From Tetragonia tetragonoides (taxonomy: Eukaryota > Streptophyta > Magnoliopsida > Caryophyllales > Aizoaceae), in NCBI GenBank assembly GCA_038025085.1, contig CM076141.1, positions 22,878,501 through 22,942,500 of the forward strand: a DNA stretch of 64,000 bases, read 5' to 3'. A model generated the notes under the pieces. That model was not told the origin of the DNA. It saw nothing but the letters and a program-made list of their open reading frames with translations, and searched no databases. The translations under genes were made by a program, and so were the position numbers. Of the stretch, positions 47,346 to 58,100 are shown in pieces (the first letter of the stretch is position 1; every line of letters starts with the position of its first letter).

Positions 47346-50037
47346 TGCATTTACGCGTTTTAAAAGCTCATACGAGGAGGGTGAAAGAGATTTGAGTTCT
47401 TCTGTGTTGTATACTAAGAGAAAGCATCCAAATACTTTGTTTGCATTCAATTGAGTGTGAAACTACACCTAGGATGTTTACAAGTAAAAACAAGCTTCAA
47501 CTCAAGCAGTTGAATGAATTTACGCGTTTTAACAGCTCTTACGACTAGGGTGATAGAAATTGAGTTCTTTTGTGTTGTATATTATGAAAAAGCATCGAAA
47601 TACTTTGTTTGAATTCATTTGAATGTGTGAAACTACACCTAGGATGTTTACAAGTACAAACAAGCTTCAACTCAAGCTGTTGAATGAATTTACGCGTTTT
47701 AACAGCTCTTACGACTAGGGTGATAGAAATTGAGTTCTTTTGTGTTGTATATTAAGAGAAAGCATCCAAATACTTTGTTTTCATTCATTTGAGTGTGAAA
47801 CTACACCTGGGATGTTTACAAGTACAAACAAGCTTCAACTCAAGCTTTTGAATGTATTTACGCGTTTTAAAAGCTCATACGAGTAGGGTGAAAGAGATTT
47901 GAGTTCTTTTGTGTTGTAAATTAAGAGAAAGCATCCAAATACTTTGTTTCCATTCATTTGAGGGTGAAACTACACCTAGAATGTTTACAAGTACAAACAA
48001 GATTCAACTCAAGCTTTTGAATGCATTTACGCGTTTTAACAGCTCTTACGACTAGGGTGATAGAACTTTATTTCTTTTGTGTTGTATATTAAGAGATAGC
48101 ACCCAAATGTTTTGTTTGCATTCATTTGAGTATGAAACTACTCCAAGAATGTTTTAAAGTACAAACAAGCTTCAACTCAAGCTTTTGAATGTATTTACGC
48201 GTTTTGAAAGTTCATACGAGTAGGGTGAAAGAGATTTGAGTTCTTTTGTGTTCTATATTAAGAAAAAGCATTCAAATACTTTGTTTGCATTCATTTGAGT
48301 GTGAAACTACACCTAGGATTTTTACAAGTACAAACAAGCTTCAACTCAAGTTGTTGAATGAATCTACACGTTTTAACAGCTCTTACGACTAGGGTTATAG
48401 AAATTGAGTTCTTTTGTGTTGTATATTAAGAGAAAATATCCAAATACTTTGTTTGCATTCATTTGAGTGTGAAACTACACCTAGGATGTTTACAGTTACA
48501 AACAAGCTTCAACTCAAGCTTTTGAATGTATTTACGCGTTTTAAAAGCTCACACGAGTAGGCTGAAAGAGATTTGAGTTCTTTTGTGTTGTATACTAAGA
48601 GAAAGCATCCAAATACTTTGTTTGCATTCATTTGAGTGTGAAACTACACCTAGGATGTTTACAAGTACAAACAAGCTTCAACTCAAGTTGTTGAATGAAT
48701 CTACACGTTTTAACAGCTCTTACGACTAGGGTTATAGAAATTGAGTTCTTTTGTGTTGTATATTAAGAGAAAATATCCAAATACTTTGTTTGCATTCATT
48801 TGAGTGTGAAACTACACCTAGGATGTTTACAGTTACAAACAAGCTTCAACTCAAGCTTTTGAATGTATTTACGCGTTTTAAAAGCTCACACGAGTAGGCT
48901 GAAAGAGATTTGAGTTCTTTTGTGTTGTATATTAAGAGAAAATATCCAAATACTTTGTTTGCATTCATTTGAGTGTGAAACTACACCTAGGATGTTTACA
49001 AGTACAAACAAGATTCAACTCAAGCTTTTGAATGCATTTACGCGTTTTAAAAGCTCATACGAGGAGGGTGAAAGAGATTTGAGTTCTTCTGTGTTGTATA
49101 CTAAGAGAAAGCATCCAAATACTTTGTTTGCATTCAATTGAGTGTGAAACTACACCTAGGATGTTTACAAGTAAAAACAAGCTTCAACTCAAGCAGTTGA
49201 ATGAATTTACGCGTTTTAACAGCTCTTACGACTAGGGTGATAGAAATTGAGTTCTTTTGTGTTGTATATTATGAAAAAGCATCGAAATACTTTGTTTGCA
49301 TTCATTTGAATGTGTGAAACTACACCTAGGATGTTTACAAGTACAAACAAGCTTCAACTCAAGCTGTTGAATGAATTTACGCGTTTTAACAGCTCTTACG
49401 ACTAGGGTGATAGAAATTGAGTTCTTTTGTGTTGTATATTAAGAGAAAGCATCCAAATACTTTGTTTTCATTCATCTGAGTGTGAAACTACACCTGGGAT
49501 GTTTACAAGTACAAACAAGCTTCAACTCAAGCTTTTGAATGTATTTACGCGTTTTAAAAGCTCATACGAGTAGGGTGAAAGAGATTTGAGTTCTTTTGTG
49601 TTGTAAATTAAGAGAAAGCATCCAAATACTTTGTTTCCATTCATTTGAGGGTGAAACTACACCTAGAATGTTTACAAGTACAAACAAGATTCAACTCAAG
49701 CTTTTGAATGCATTTACGCGTTTTAACAGCTCTTACGACTAGGGTGATAGAACTTTATTTCTTTTGTGTTGTATATTAAGAGATAGCACCCAAATGTTTT
49801 GTTTGCATTCATTTGAGTATGAAACTACTCCAAGAATGTTTTAAAGTACAAACAAGCTTCAACTCAAGCTTTTGAATGTATTTACGCGTTTTAAAAGTTC
49901 ATACGAGTAGGCTGAAAGAGATTTGAGTTCTTTTGTGTTCTATATTAAGAAAAAGCATTCAAATACTTTGTTTGCATTCAATTGAGTGTGAAACTACACC
50001 TAGGATTTTTACAAGTACAAACAAGCTTCAACTCAAG
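47225..50037. repeat. Ten-monomer higher-order repeat, 1.7 copies of 1,687 bp
   Basis: The CATTCAATTGAG marker is at 47451 and 49138 (from TTGAG) and the AAAATATCC monomer starts at 47233 and 48920; the step is 1,687 bp. Unit one is about 47,225-48,911 and unit two is partial, to about 50,037. Shared variants include CAAGCAGTTGAATG, ATTATGAAAAAGCATCG, CACCTGGGATG, GAGGGTGAAAC, and the D monomer with GATAGAACTTTATTTC and AGATAGCACCC. It overlaps the end of the preceding seven-monomer repeat by about 120 bp. Confidence 0.82.
48350..48900. repeat. Local dimer duplication inside the ten-monomer unit (337 bp)
   Basis: AATCTACACG is at 48361 and 48698, and each is followed by the AAAATATCC monomer and then a CACACGAGTAGGCTG monomer. 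The same two-monomer combination occurs at 45.98-46.2 kb. The duplicated pair is absent from the partial second ten-monomer unit, which ends before this position. Confidence 0.7.
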
Positions 50038-53000
50038 CTTTTGAATGCATTTACGTGTTATAAAAGCTCATACGAGTAGGGTGAAAGAGATTTGAGTTCT
50101 TTTGTGTTGTATATTAAGTGAAAGCATCCAAATACTTTGTTTGCATTCATTTGAGTGTGAAACTACACCTAGGATGTTTACAAGTACAAACAAGCTTCAA
50201 CTCAAACTGTTGAATGAATTTACGCGATTTAAAAGCTCATACGAATAGGGTGAAAGAGATTTGAGTTCTTTTGTGTTGTAAATTAAGAGAAAGAATCCAA
50301 ATACTTTGTCTCCATTCATTTGAGTATAAAACTACACCTATAATGTTTACAAGTACAAACGAGCTTCAACTCAAGCTTTTTAATGCATTTACGAGTTTTA
50401 ACAGCTCCTACGACTAGGGTGATAGAAATTGTGTTCTTCTGTATTGTATATTAAGAGAAAGTATCCAAATACTTTGTCTGCATTCATTTGAGTTTGAAAT
50501 ATCCCCAGGGATGTTTACAAGTACAAACAAGCTTCAACTCCAGCTTTTGAATGCATTTACGCGTTTTAAAAGCTCTTACGACTAGGGTGATAGAATTTTA
50601 GTTCTTTTGTGTTGTATATTAAGAGAAAGCACCCAAATGTTTTGTTTGCATTCAGTTGAGTATGAAACTACTACAAGAATGTTTTAAAGTACAAACAAGC
50701 TTCAACTCAAGCTTTTGAATGTATTTACGAGTTTTAAAAGCTCATACGAGTAGGGTGAAAGAGATTTGAGTTCTTTTGTGTTGTGTATTGAGAGAAAGCA
50801 TCCAAATACTTTGTTTGCATTCATTTGAGTGTGAAACTATACCTAGGATGTTTACAGTTACAAACAAGCTTCAACTCAAGCTTTTGAATGCATTTACGCG
50901 TTTTAAAAGCTCATACGAGTAGGGTGAAAGAGATTTGAGTTCTTTTGTGTTGTATATTATGAAAAAAGCATCCAAATACTTTTTTTTCATTCATTTAAGT
51001 GTGAAACTACACCTAGGATGTTTACAAGTACAAACAAGCTTCAACTCAAGCTTTTGAATGTATTTACGCGTTTTAAAAGCTCATACGAGTAGGGTGAAAG
51101 AGATTTGAGTTCTTTTGTGTTGTATACTAAGAGAAAGCATCCAAGAACTTTGTTTGCATTCATTTGAGTGTGAAACTACACCTAGGATGTTTACAAGTAC
51201 AAACAAGCTTCAACTCAAGCTTTTGAATGTACCTACGCGTTTTAAAAGCTCATACGAGTAGGGTGAAAGAGATTTGAGTTATTTTGTGTTGTATACTAAG
51301 AGAAAGCATCCAAGAACTTTGTTTGCATTCATTTGAGTGTGAAACTACACCAAGGATGTTTACAAGTACAAACAAGCTTCAACTCAAGCTGTTGAATGAA
51401 TCTACACGTTTTAACAGCTCTTACGACTAGAGTAATAGAAATTGAGTTCTTTTGTGTTGTATATTAAGAAAAAGCATCGAAATACTTTGTTTGCATTCAT
51501 TTGAATGTGTGAAACTACACCTAGGATGTTTACAAGTACAAACAAGCTTCAACTCAAACTGTTGAATGAATTTACGCGTTTTAACAGCTCTTACGACTAG
51601 GGTGATAGAAATTGAGTTCTTTCTGTTGTATATTAAGAGAAAGCATCTAAATACTTTGTTTTCTTTCATTTGAGTGTGAAACTACACCTGGGATGTTTAC
51701 AAGTACAAACAAGTTTCAACTCAAGCCTTTGAATGTATTTACGCGTTTTAAAAGCTCATACGAGTAGGGTGAAAGAGATTTGAGTTCTTTGGTGTTGTAT
51801 ATTAAGAGACAGCATCCAAATACTTTGTTTGCATTCATTTGAGTGTGAAACTACACCTAGGATGTTTACAGTTACAAACAAGCTTCAACTCAAGCTTTTG
51901 AATGCATTTACGCGTTTTAAAAGCTCATACGAGGAGGGTGAAAGAGATTTGAGTTCTTCTGTGTTGTATACTAAGAGAAAGCATCCAAATACTTTGTTTG
52001 CATTCATTTGAGTGTGAAACTACACCAAGGATGTTTACAAGTACAAACAAGCTTCAACTCAAGCTGTTGAATGAATTTACGCGTTTTAACACCTCTTACG
52101 ACTAGGGCGATAGAAATTGAGTTCTTTTGTGTTGTATATCAAGAGAAAGCATCCAAATACTTTGTTTGCATTCATTTGAGTGTGAAACTACACCTAGGAT
52201 GTTTACAGTTACAAACAAGCTTCAACTCATGCTTTTGAATTCATTTACGCGTTTTAAAATCTCATACGAGTAGGGTGAAAGAGATTTGAGTTATTTTGTG
52301 TTGTATAATAAGAGAAAGCATCCAAATACTTTGTTTGCATTCATTTGAGTGTAAAACTACACCTAGAATGTTTACAAGTACAAACAAAGTTCAACTCAAG
52401 CTTTTGAATGAATTTACGCGTTTTAAAACCTCATCCGAGTAGGGTGAAAGTGATTTGAGTTCTTTTGTGTTGTATATTAAGAGAAAGCATCCAAATACTT
52501 TGTTTGCATTCATTTGAGTGTGAAACTATACCTAGGATGTTTACAGTTACAAAGAAGCTTCAACTCAAGCTTTTGAATGCATTTACGCGTTTTAAAAGCT
52601 CATACGAGTAGGGTGATAGAATTTTAGTTCTTTTGTGTAGTATATTAAGAGAAAGCACCCAAATATTTTGTTTGCATTCATTTGAGTATGAAACTACTCC
52701 AAGAATGTTTTTAAAGTACAAAAAAGCTTCAACTCAAGCTTTTGAATGCATTTACGGGTTTTTAAAGCTCATACGAGTAGGGTGAAAGAGATTTTAGTTC
52801 TTTTGTGTTGTATATTAAGAGAAAGCATCCAAATACTTTGTTTCCATTCATTTGACTGAGAAACTACACCTAGGATGTTTACAAGTACAAACAAGCTTCC
52901 ACTCAAGCTTTTGAATGCATTTACGCGTTTTAACAGCTCCTACGACTAGGGTGATAGAAATTGTGTTCTTTTGTGTTGTATATTAAGAGAAAGTATCCAA

Positions 53001-53220
53001 ATACTTTGTCTACATTCATTTGAGTTTGAAATAACACCAGGGATGTTTACAAGTACAAACAAGCTTCAACTCAAGCTTTAGAATGCATTTACGCGTTTTA
53101 ACAGCTCTTACGACTAGGGTGATAGAATTTTAGTTCTTTTGTGTTGTATATTAAGAGAAAGCACCCAAATGTTTTGTTTGCATTCATTTGAGTATGAAAC
53201 TACTCCAAGAATGTTTTAAA

Positions 53221-53300
53221 GTACAAACAAGCTTCAACTCAAGCTTTTGAATGAGCTTTGAGTTCTTTTGTGTTGTATATTAAGAGAAAGCATCCAAATA
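53221..53300. repeat. Truncated monomer, about 40-bp deletion
   Basis: GCTTTTGAATGAGC is joined to TTTGAGTTCTTTTG at about 53,253, removing the ATTTACGCG...GAAAGAGA portion including the TAGGGTGA core. It follows a D monomer directly. Both edges are normal satellite, so this is a simple internal deletion. Confidence 0.75.
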
Positions 53301-53357
53301 CATTGTTTGCATTCATCTGAGTGTGAAACTACACCTAGGATGTTTACAAGTACAAAC

Positions 53358-53525
53358 AAGCTTCAACTCAAGCTGTTGAATGAATTTACGCGTTTTAACA
53401 GCTCTTACGACTAGGGTGATAGAAATTGAGTTCTTTTGTGTTGTATATTAAGAGAAAGCATCCAAATACTTTGTTTGCATTCATTTGAGTGTGAAACTAC
53501 ACCTAGGATGTTTACAAGTACAAAT
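53358..53525. repeat. Representative form-A monomer (168 bp)
   Basis: This copy runs from one AAGCTT to the next equivalent position (AAGCTTCAACT to the AAGCTTCAACT of the following monomer). Diagnostic linked bases are AAGCTGTTGAATGAATTT, TTTTAACAGCTCTTACGAC, TAGGGTGATAGAAATTGAG, then the shared right half ending in CACCTAGGATGTTTACAAG. It is one base shorter than form B because the block after the TAGGGTGA core is one base shorter. It serves as a reference for describing variants elsewhere in the window. Confidence 0.85.
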
Positions 53526-53694
53526 AAGCTTCAACTCATGCTTTTGAATGTATTTACGCGTTTTAAAAGCTCATACGAATAGGGTGAAAGAGACTTGAGT
53601 TCTTTTGTGTTGTAAATTAAGAGAAAGCATCCAAATACTTTGTTTCCATTCATTAGAGGGTGAAACTACACCTAGAATGTTTACAACTACAAAC

Positions 53695-53862
53695 AAGCTT
53701 CAACTCAAGGTTTTGAATGCATTTACGCGTTTTAACAGCTCCTACGACTAGGGTGATAGAAATTGTGTTCTTTTGTGTTGTATATTAAGAGAAAGTATCC
53801 AAATACTTTGTCTGCATTCATTTGAGTTTGAAATAACACCAGGGATGTTTACAAGTACAAAC
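53695..53862. repeat. Representative form-C monomer of a C-D dimer (168 bp)
   Basis: This diverged monomer has AACAGCTCCTACGACTAGGG, GATAGAAATTGTGTTC, AAAGTATCCAAATAC, CTTTGTCTGCATTC and GAGTTTGAAATAACACCAGG in place of the usual GTGTGAAACTACACCTAGG, so it lacks the AvrII site. It is directly followed by a form-D monomer. Similar C monomers lie near 1.28, 10.06, 28.56, 41.70, 44.72, 50.46, 53.0, 55.77, 59.81, 60.65 and 62.17 kb. Confidence 0.8.
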
Positions 53863-54030
53863 AAGCTTCAACTCAAGCTTTTGAATGCATTTACGCGTTT
53901 TAACAGCTCTTACGACTAGGGTGATAGAATTTTAGTTCTTTTGTGTTGTATATTAAGAGAAAGCACCCAAATGTTTTGTTTGCATTCATTTGAGTATGAA
54001 ACTACTCCAAGAATGTTTTAAAGTACAAAC
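53863..54030. repeat. Representative form-D monomer of a C-D dimer (168 bp)
   Basis: Diagnostic changes are GATAGAATTTTAGTTC, AAAGCACCCAAATGTTTTG, GAGTATGAAACTACTCCAAG and AATGTTTTAAAGTAC. The last replaces the usual GATGTTTACAAGTAC. D monomers normally follow a C monomer; copies without an adjacent C occur around 48.1, 49.8, 52.65, 57.45 and 59.3 kb. The linked changes make D the most diverged monomer class that I see in the window. Confidence 0.8.
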
Positions 54031-55066
54031 AAGCTTCAACTCAAGCTTTTGAATGTATTTACGCGTTTTAAAAGCTCATACGAGTAGGCTGAAAGAGATT
54101 TGAGTTCTTTTGTGTTGTATATTAAGAGAAAGCATCCAAATACTTTGTTTGCATTCATTTGAGTGTCAAACTACACCTAGGATGTTTACAGTTACAAACA
54201 AGCTTCAACTCATGCTTTTGAATTCATTTACGCGTTTTAAAAGCTCATACGAGTAGGGTGAAAGAGATTTGAGTTCTTTTGTGTTGTATATTAAGAGAAA
54301 GCATCCAAATGCATTGTTTGCATTCATTTGAGTGTGAAACTACACCTAGGATGTTTACAAGTACAAACAAGCTTCAACTCAAGCTGTTGAATGAATTTAC
54401 GCGTTTTAACAGCTCTTACGACTAGGGTGATAGAAATTGAGTTCTTTTGTGTTGTATATTAAGAGAAAGCATCCAAATACTTTGTTTGCATTCATTTGAG
54501 TGTGAAACTACACCTAGGATGTTTATAGTTCCAAACAAGCTTCAACTAATGCTTTTGAATTCATTTACGCGTTTTAAAAGCTCATACGAGTAGGGTGAAA
54601 GAGATTTGAGTTCTTTTGGGTTGTATAGTAAGAGAAAGCATCCAAATACTTTGTTTGCATTCATTTGAGTGTGAAACTACACCTAGGATGTTTACAAGTA
54701 CAAACAAAGTTCAACTCAAGCTTTTTAATGTATTTACGCGTTTTAAAAGCTCATACTAGTAGGGTGAAAGAGATTTGAGTTCTTTTGTGTTGTATATTAA
54801 GAGAAAGCATCCAAATACTTTGTTTGCATTCATTTGAGTGTGAAACTACACCTAGGATGTTTACAAGTACGAACAAAGTTCAACTCAAGCTTTTTAATGT
54901 ATTTACGCGTTTTAAAAGCTCATACGAGTAGGGTGAAAGAGATTTGAGTTCTTTTGTGTTGTATATTAAGAAAAAAGCATCCAAATACTTTGTTTCCATT
55001 CATTTAAGTGTGAAACTACACCTAGTTTGTTTACAAGTACAAACAAGCTTCAACTCAAGCTTTTGA

Positions 55067-55150
55067 ATGTATTTACGCGTTTTAAAAGCTCTTACGACTA
55101 GGGTGATAGAAATTGAGTGTGAAATAACACCAGGGTTGTTTACAAGTACA
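55067..55150. repeat. Truncated A/C fusion monomer, deletion at TTGAG
   Basis: GATAGAAATTGAG runs directly into TGTGAAATAACACCAGGG at about 55,116. The missing part would run from TTGAGTTCTTTTG to CATTTGAG, roughly 60 bp. TTGAG stands at both edges in intact monomers, so the deletion has 5-bp microhomology. Confidence 0.8.
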
Positions 55151-58100
55151 AACAAGCTTCAACTCAAGCTTTTGAATGCATTTACGCGTTTTAAAAGCTC
55201 ATATGAGGAGGGTGAAAGAGATTTGAGTTCTTCTGTGTTGTATACTAAGAGAAAGCATCCAAATACTTTGTTTGCATTCTTTTGAGTGTGAAACTACACC
55301 TAGGATGTTTATATGTACAAACAAGCTTCAACTCAAGCTGTTGAATGAATCTACACATTTTAACAGCTCTTACGACTAGGGTTATAGAAATTGAGTTCTT
55401 TTGTGTTGTATACTAAGAAAAAGCATCGAAATACTTTTTTTGCATTCATTTGAATGTGTGAAACTACACCTGGGATGTTTACAAGTACAAACAAGCTTCA
55501 ACTCAAGCTGTTGAATGAATTTACGCGTTTTAAAAGCTCATACGAATAGGGTGAAAGAGATTTCAGTTCTTTTGTGTTGTAAATTAAGAGAAAGCATCCA
55601 AATACTTTGTTTCCATTCATTTGAGTGTGAAACTACACCTAGAATGTTTACAAGTACAAACAAGCTTCAACTCAAGCTTCTGAATGCATTTACGCGTTTT
55701 AACAGCTCCTACAACTAGGGTGATAGAAATTGTGTTCTTTTGTATTGTATATTAAGAGATAGTATCCAAATACTTTTTCTGCATTCATTTGAGTTTGAAA
55801 TAACCCCAAGGATGTTTACAAGTACAAACAAGCTTCAACACAAGCTTTTGAATGCATTTACGCGTTTTAAAAGCTCTTACGACTAGGGTGATAGAATTTT
55901 AGTTCTTTTGTGTTGTATATTAAGAGAAAGCACCCAAATGTTTTGTTTGCATTTAGTTGAGTATGAAACTACTCCAAGAATGTTTTAAAGTACAAACAAA
56001 CTTCAACTCAAGCTTTTGAATGTATTTACGCGTTTTAAAAGCTCATACGAGTAGGGTGAAAGAGATTTGAGTTCTTTTGTGTTGTATACTAAGAAAAAAG
56101 CATCCAAATACTTTGTTTCCATTCATTTAAGTGTGAAACTACACCTAGGATGTTTACAAGTACAAACAAGCTTCAACTCAAGCTTTTGAATGTATTTACG
56201 CGTTTTAAAAGCTCATACGAGTAGGGTGAAAGAGATTTGAGTTCTTTTGTGTTGTATACTAAGAGAAAGCATCCAAGTACTTTGTTTGCATTCATTTGAG
56301 TGTGAAACTACACCTAGGATGTTTACAGTTACAAACAAGCTTCAACTCAAGCTTTTGAATGCATTTACGCGTTTTAAAAGCTCATACGAGGAGGGTGAAA
56401 GAGATTTGAGTTCTTCTGTGTTGTATACTAAGAGAAAGCATCCAAATACTTTGTTTGCATTCATTTGAGTGTGAAGCTACACCTAGGATGTTTACATGTA
56501 CAAACAAGCTTGAACTCAAGCTGTTGAATGAATCTACACGTTTTAACAGCTCTTACGACTAGGGTTATAGAAATTGAGTTCTTTTGTGTTGTATATTAAG
56601 AAAAAGCATCGAAATATTTGTTTGCATTCATTTGAATGTGTGAAACTACACCTAGGATGTTTACAATTACAAACAAGCTTCAACTCAAGCTGTTGATTGA
56701 ATTTACGCGTTTTAACAACTCTTACGACTAGGGTGATAGAAATTGAGTTCTTTTGTGTTGTATACTAAGAGAAAGCATCCAAATACTTTGTTTTCATTCA
56801 TTTGAGTGTGAAACTACACCTGGGATGTTTACAAGTACAAACAAGTTTCAACTCAAGCCTTTGAATGTATTTACGCGTTTTAAAAGCTCATACGAGTAGG
56901 GTGAAAGAGATTTGAGTTCTTTGGTGTTGTATATTAAGAGAAAGCATCCAAATACTTTGTTTGCATTCATTTGAGTGTGAAACTACACCTAGGATATTTA
57001 CAGTTACAAACAAGCTTCAACTCATGCTTTTGAATTCATTTACGCGTTTTAAAAGCTCATACGAGTAGGGTGAAAGAGATTTGAGTTCTTTTGTGTTGTA
57101 TAGTAAGAGAAAGCATCCAAATACTTTGTTTGCATTCATTTGAGTGTGAAACTACACCTAGGATGTTTACAAGTACAAAAAAAGTTCAACTCAAGCTTTT
57201 GAATGTATTAACGCGTTTTAAAAGCTCATACGAGTAGGGTGAAAGAGATTTGAGTTCTTTTGTGTTGTATATTAAGAGAAAGCATCCAAATACTTTGTTT
57301 GCATTCATTTGAGTGTGAAACTATACCTAGGATGTTTACAGTTACAAACAAGCTTCAACTCAAGCTTTTGAATGCATTTACGCGTTTTAAAAGCTCATCC
57401 GAGTAGGGTGATAGAATTTTAGTTCTTTTGTGTAGTATATTAAGAGAAAGCACCCAAATATTTTGTTTGCATTCATTTGAGTATGAAACTACTCCAAGAA
57501 TGTTTTAAAGTACAAACAAGCTTCAACTCAAGCTTTTGAATGTGTTTACGCGTTTTAAAAGCTCATACGAGTAGGCTGAAAGAGATTTGAGTTCTTTTGT
57601 GTTGTATATTAAGGGAAAGCATCCAAATACTTTGTTTGCATTCATTTGAGTGTGAAACTACACCTAGGATGTTTACAAGTACAAACAAGCTTCAACTCAA
57701 GCTTTTGATTGTATTTACACGTTTTAAAAGCTCATACGAGTAGGGTGAAAGAGATTTGAGTTCTTTTGTGTTGTATACTAAGAAAAAGCATCCAAATACT
57801 TTGTTTGCATTCATTTGAGTGTGAAACTATACCTTGGATGTTTACAAGTACAAACAAGCTTCAACTCAAGCTTTTGAATGCATTTACGCGTTTTAAAAGC
57901 TCATACGAGTAGGGTGAAAGAGATTTGATTTCTTTTCTGTTGTATATTAAGAGAAAGCACCCAAATGTTTTGTTTGCATTCTTTTGAGTATGAAACTACA
58001 CCTAGAATGTGTTAAATTATAAACAAGCTTCAACTCAAGCTGTTGAATGAATTTACGCGTTTTAAAAGCTCATACGAATAGGGTGAAAGAGATTTAAGTT

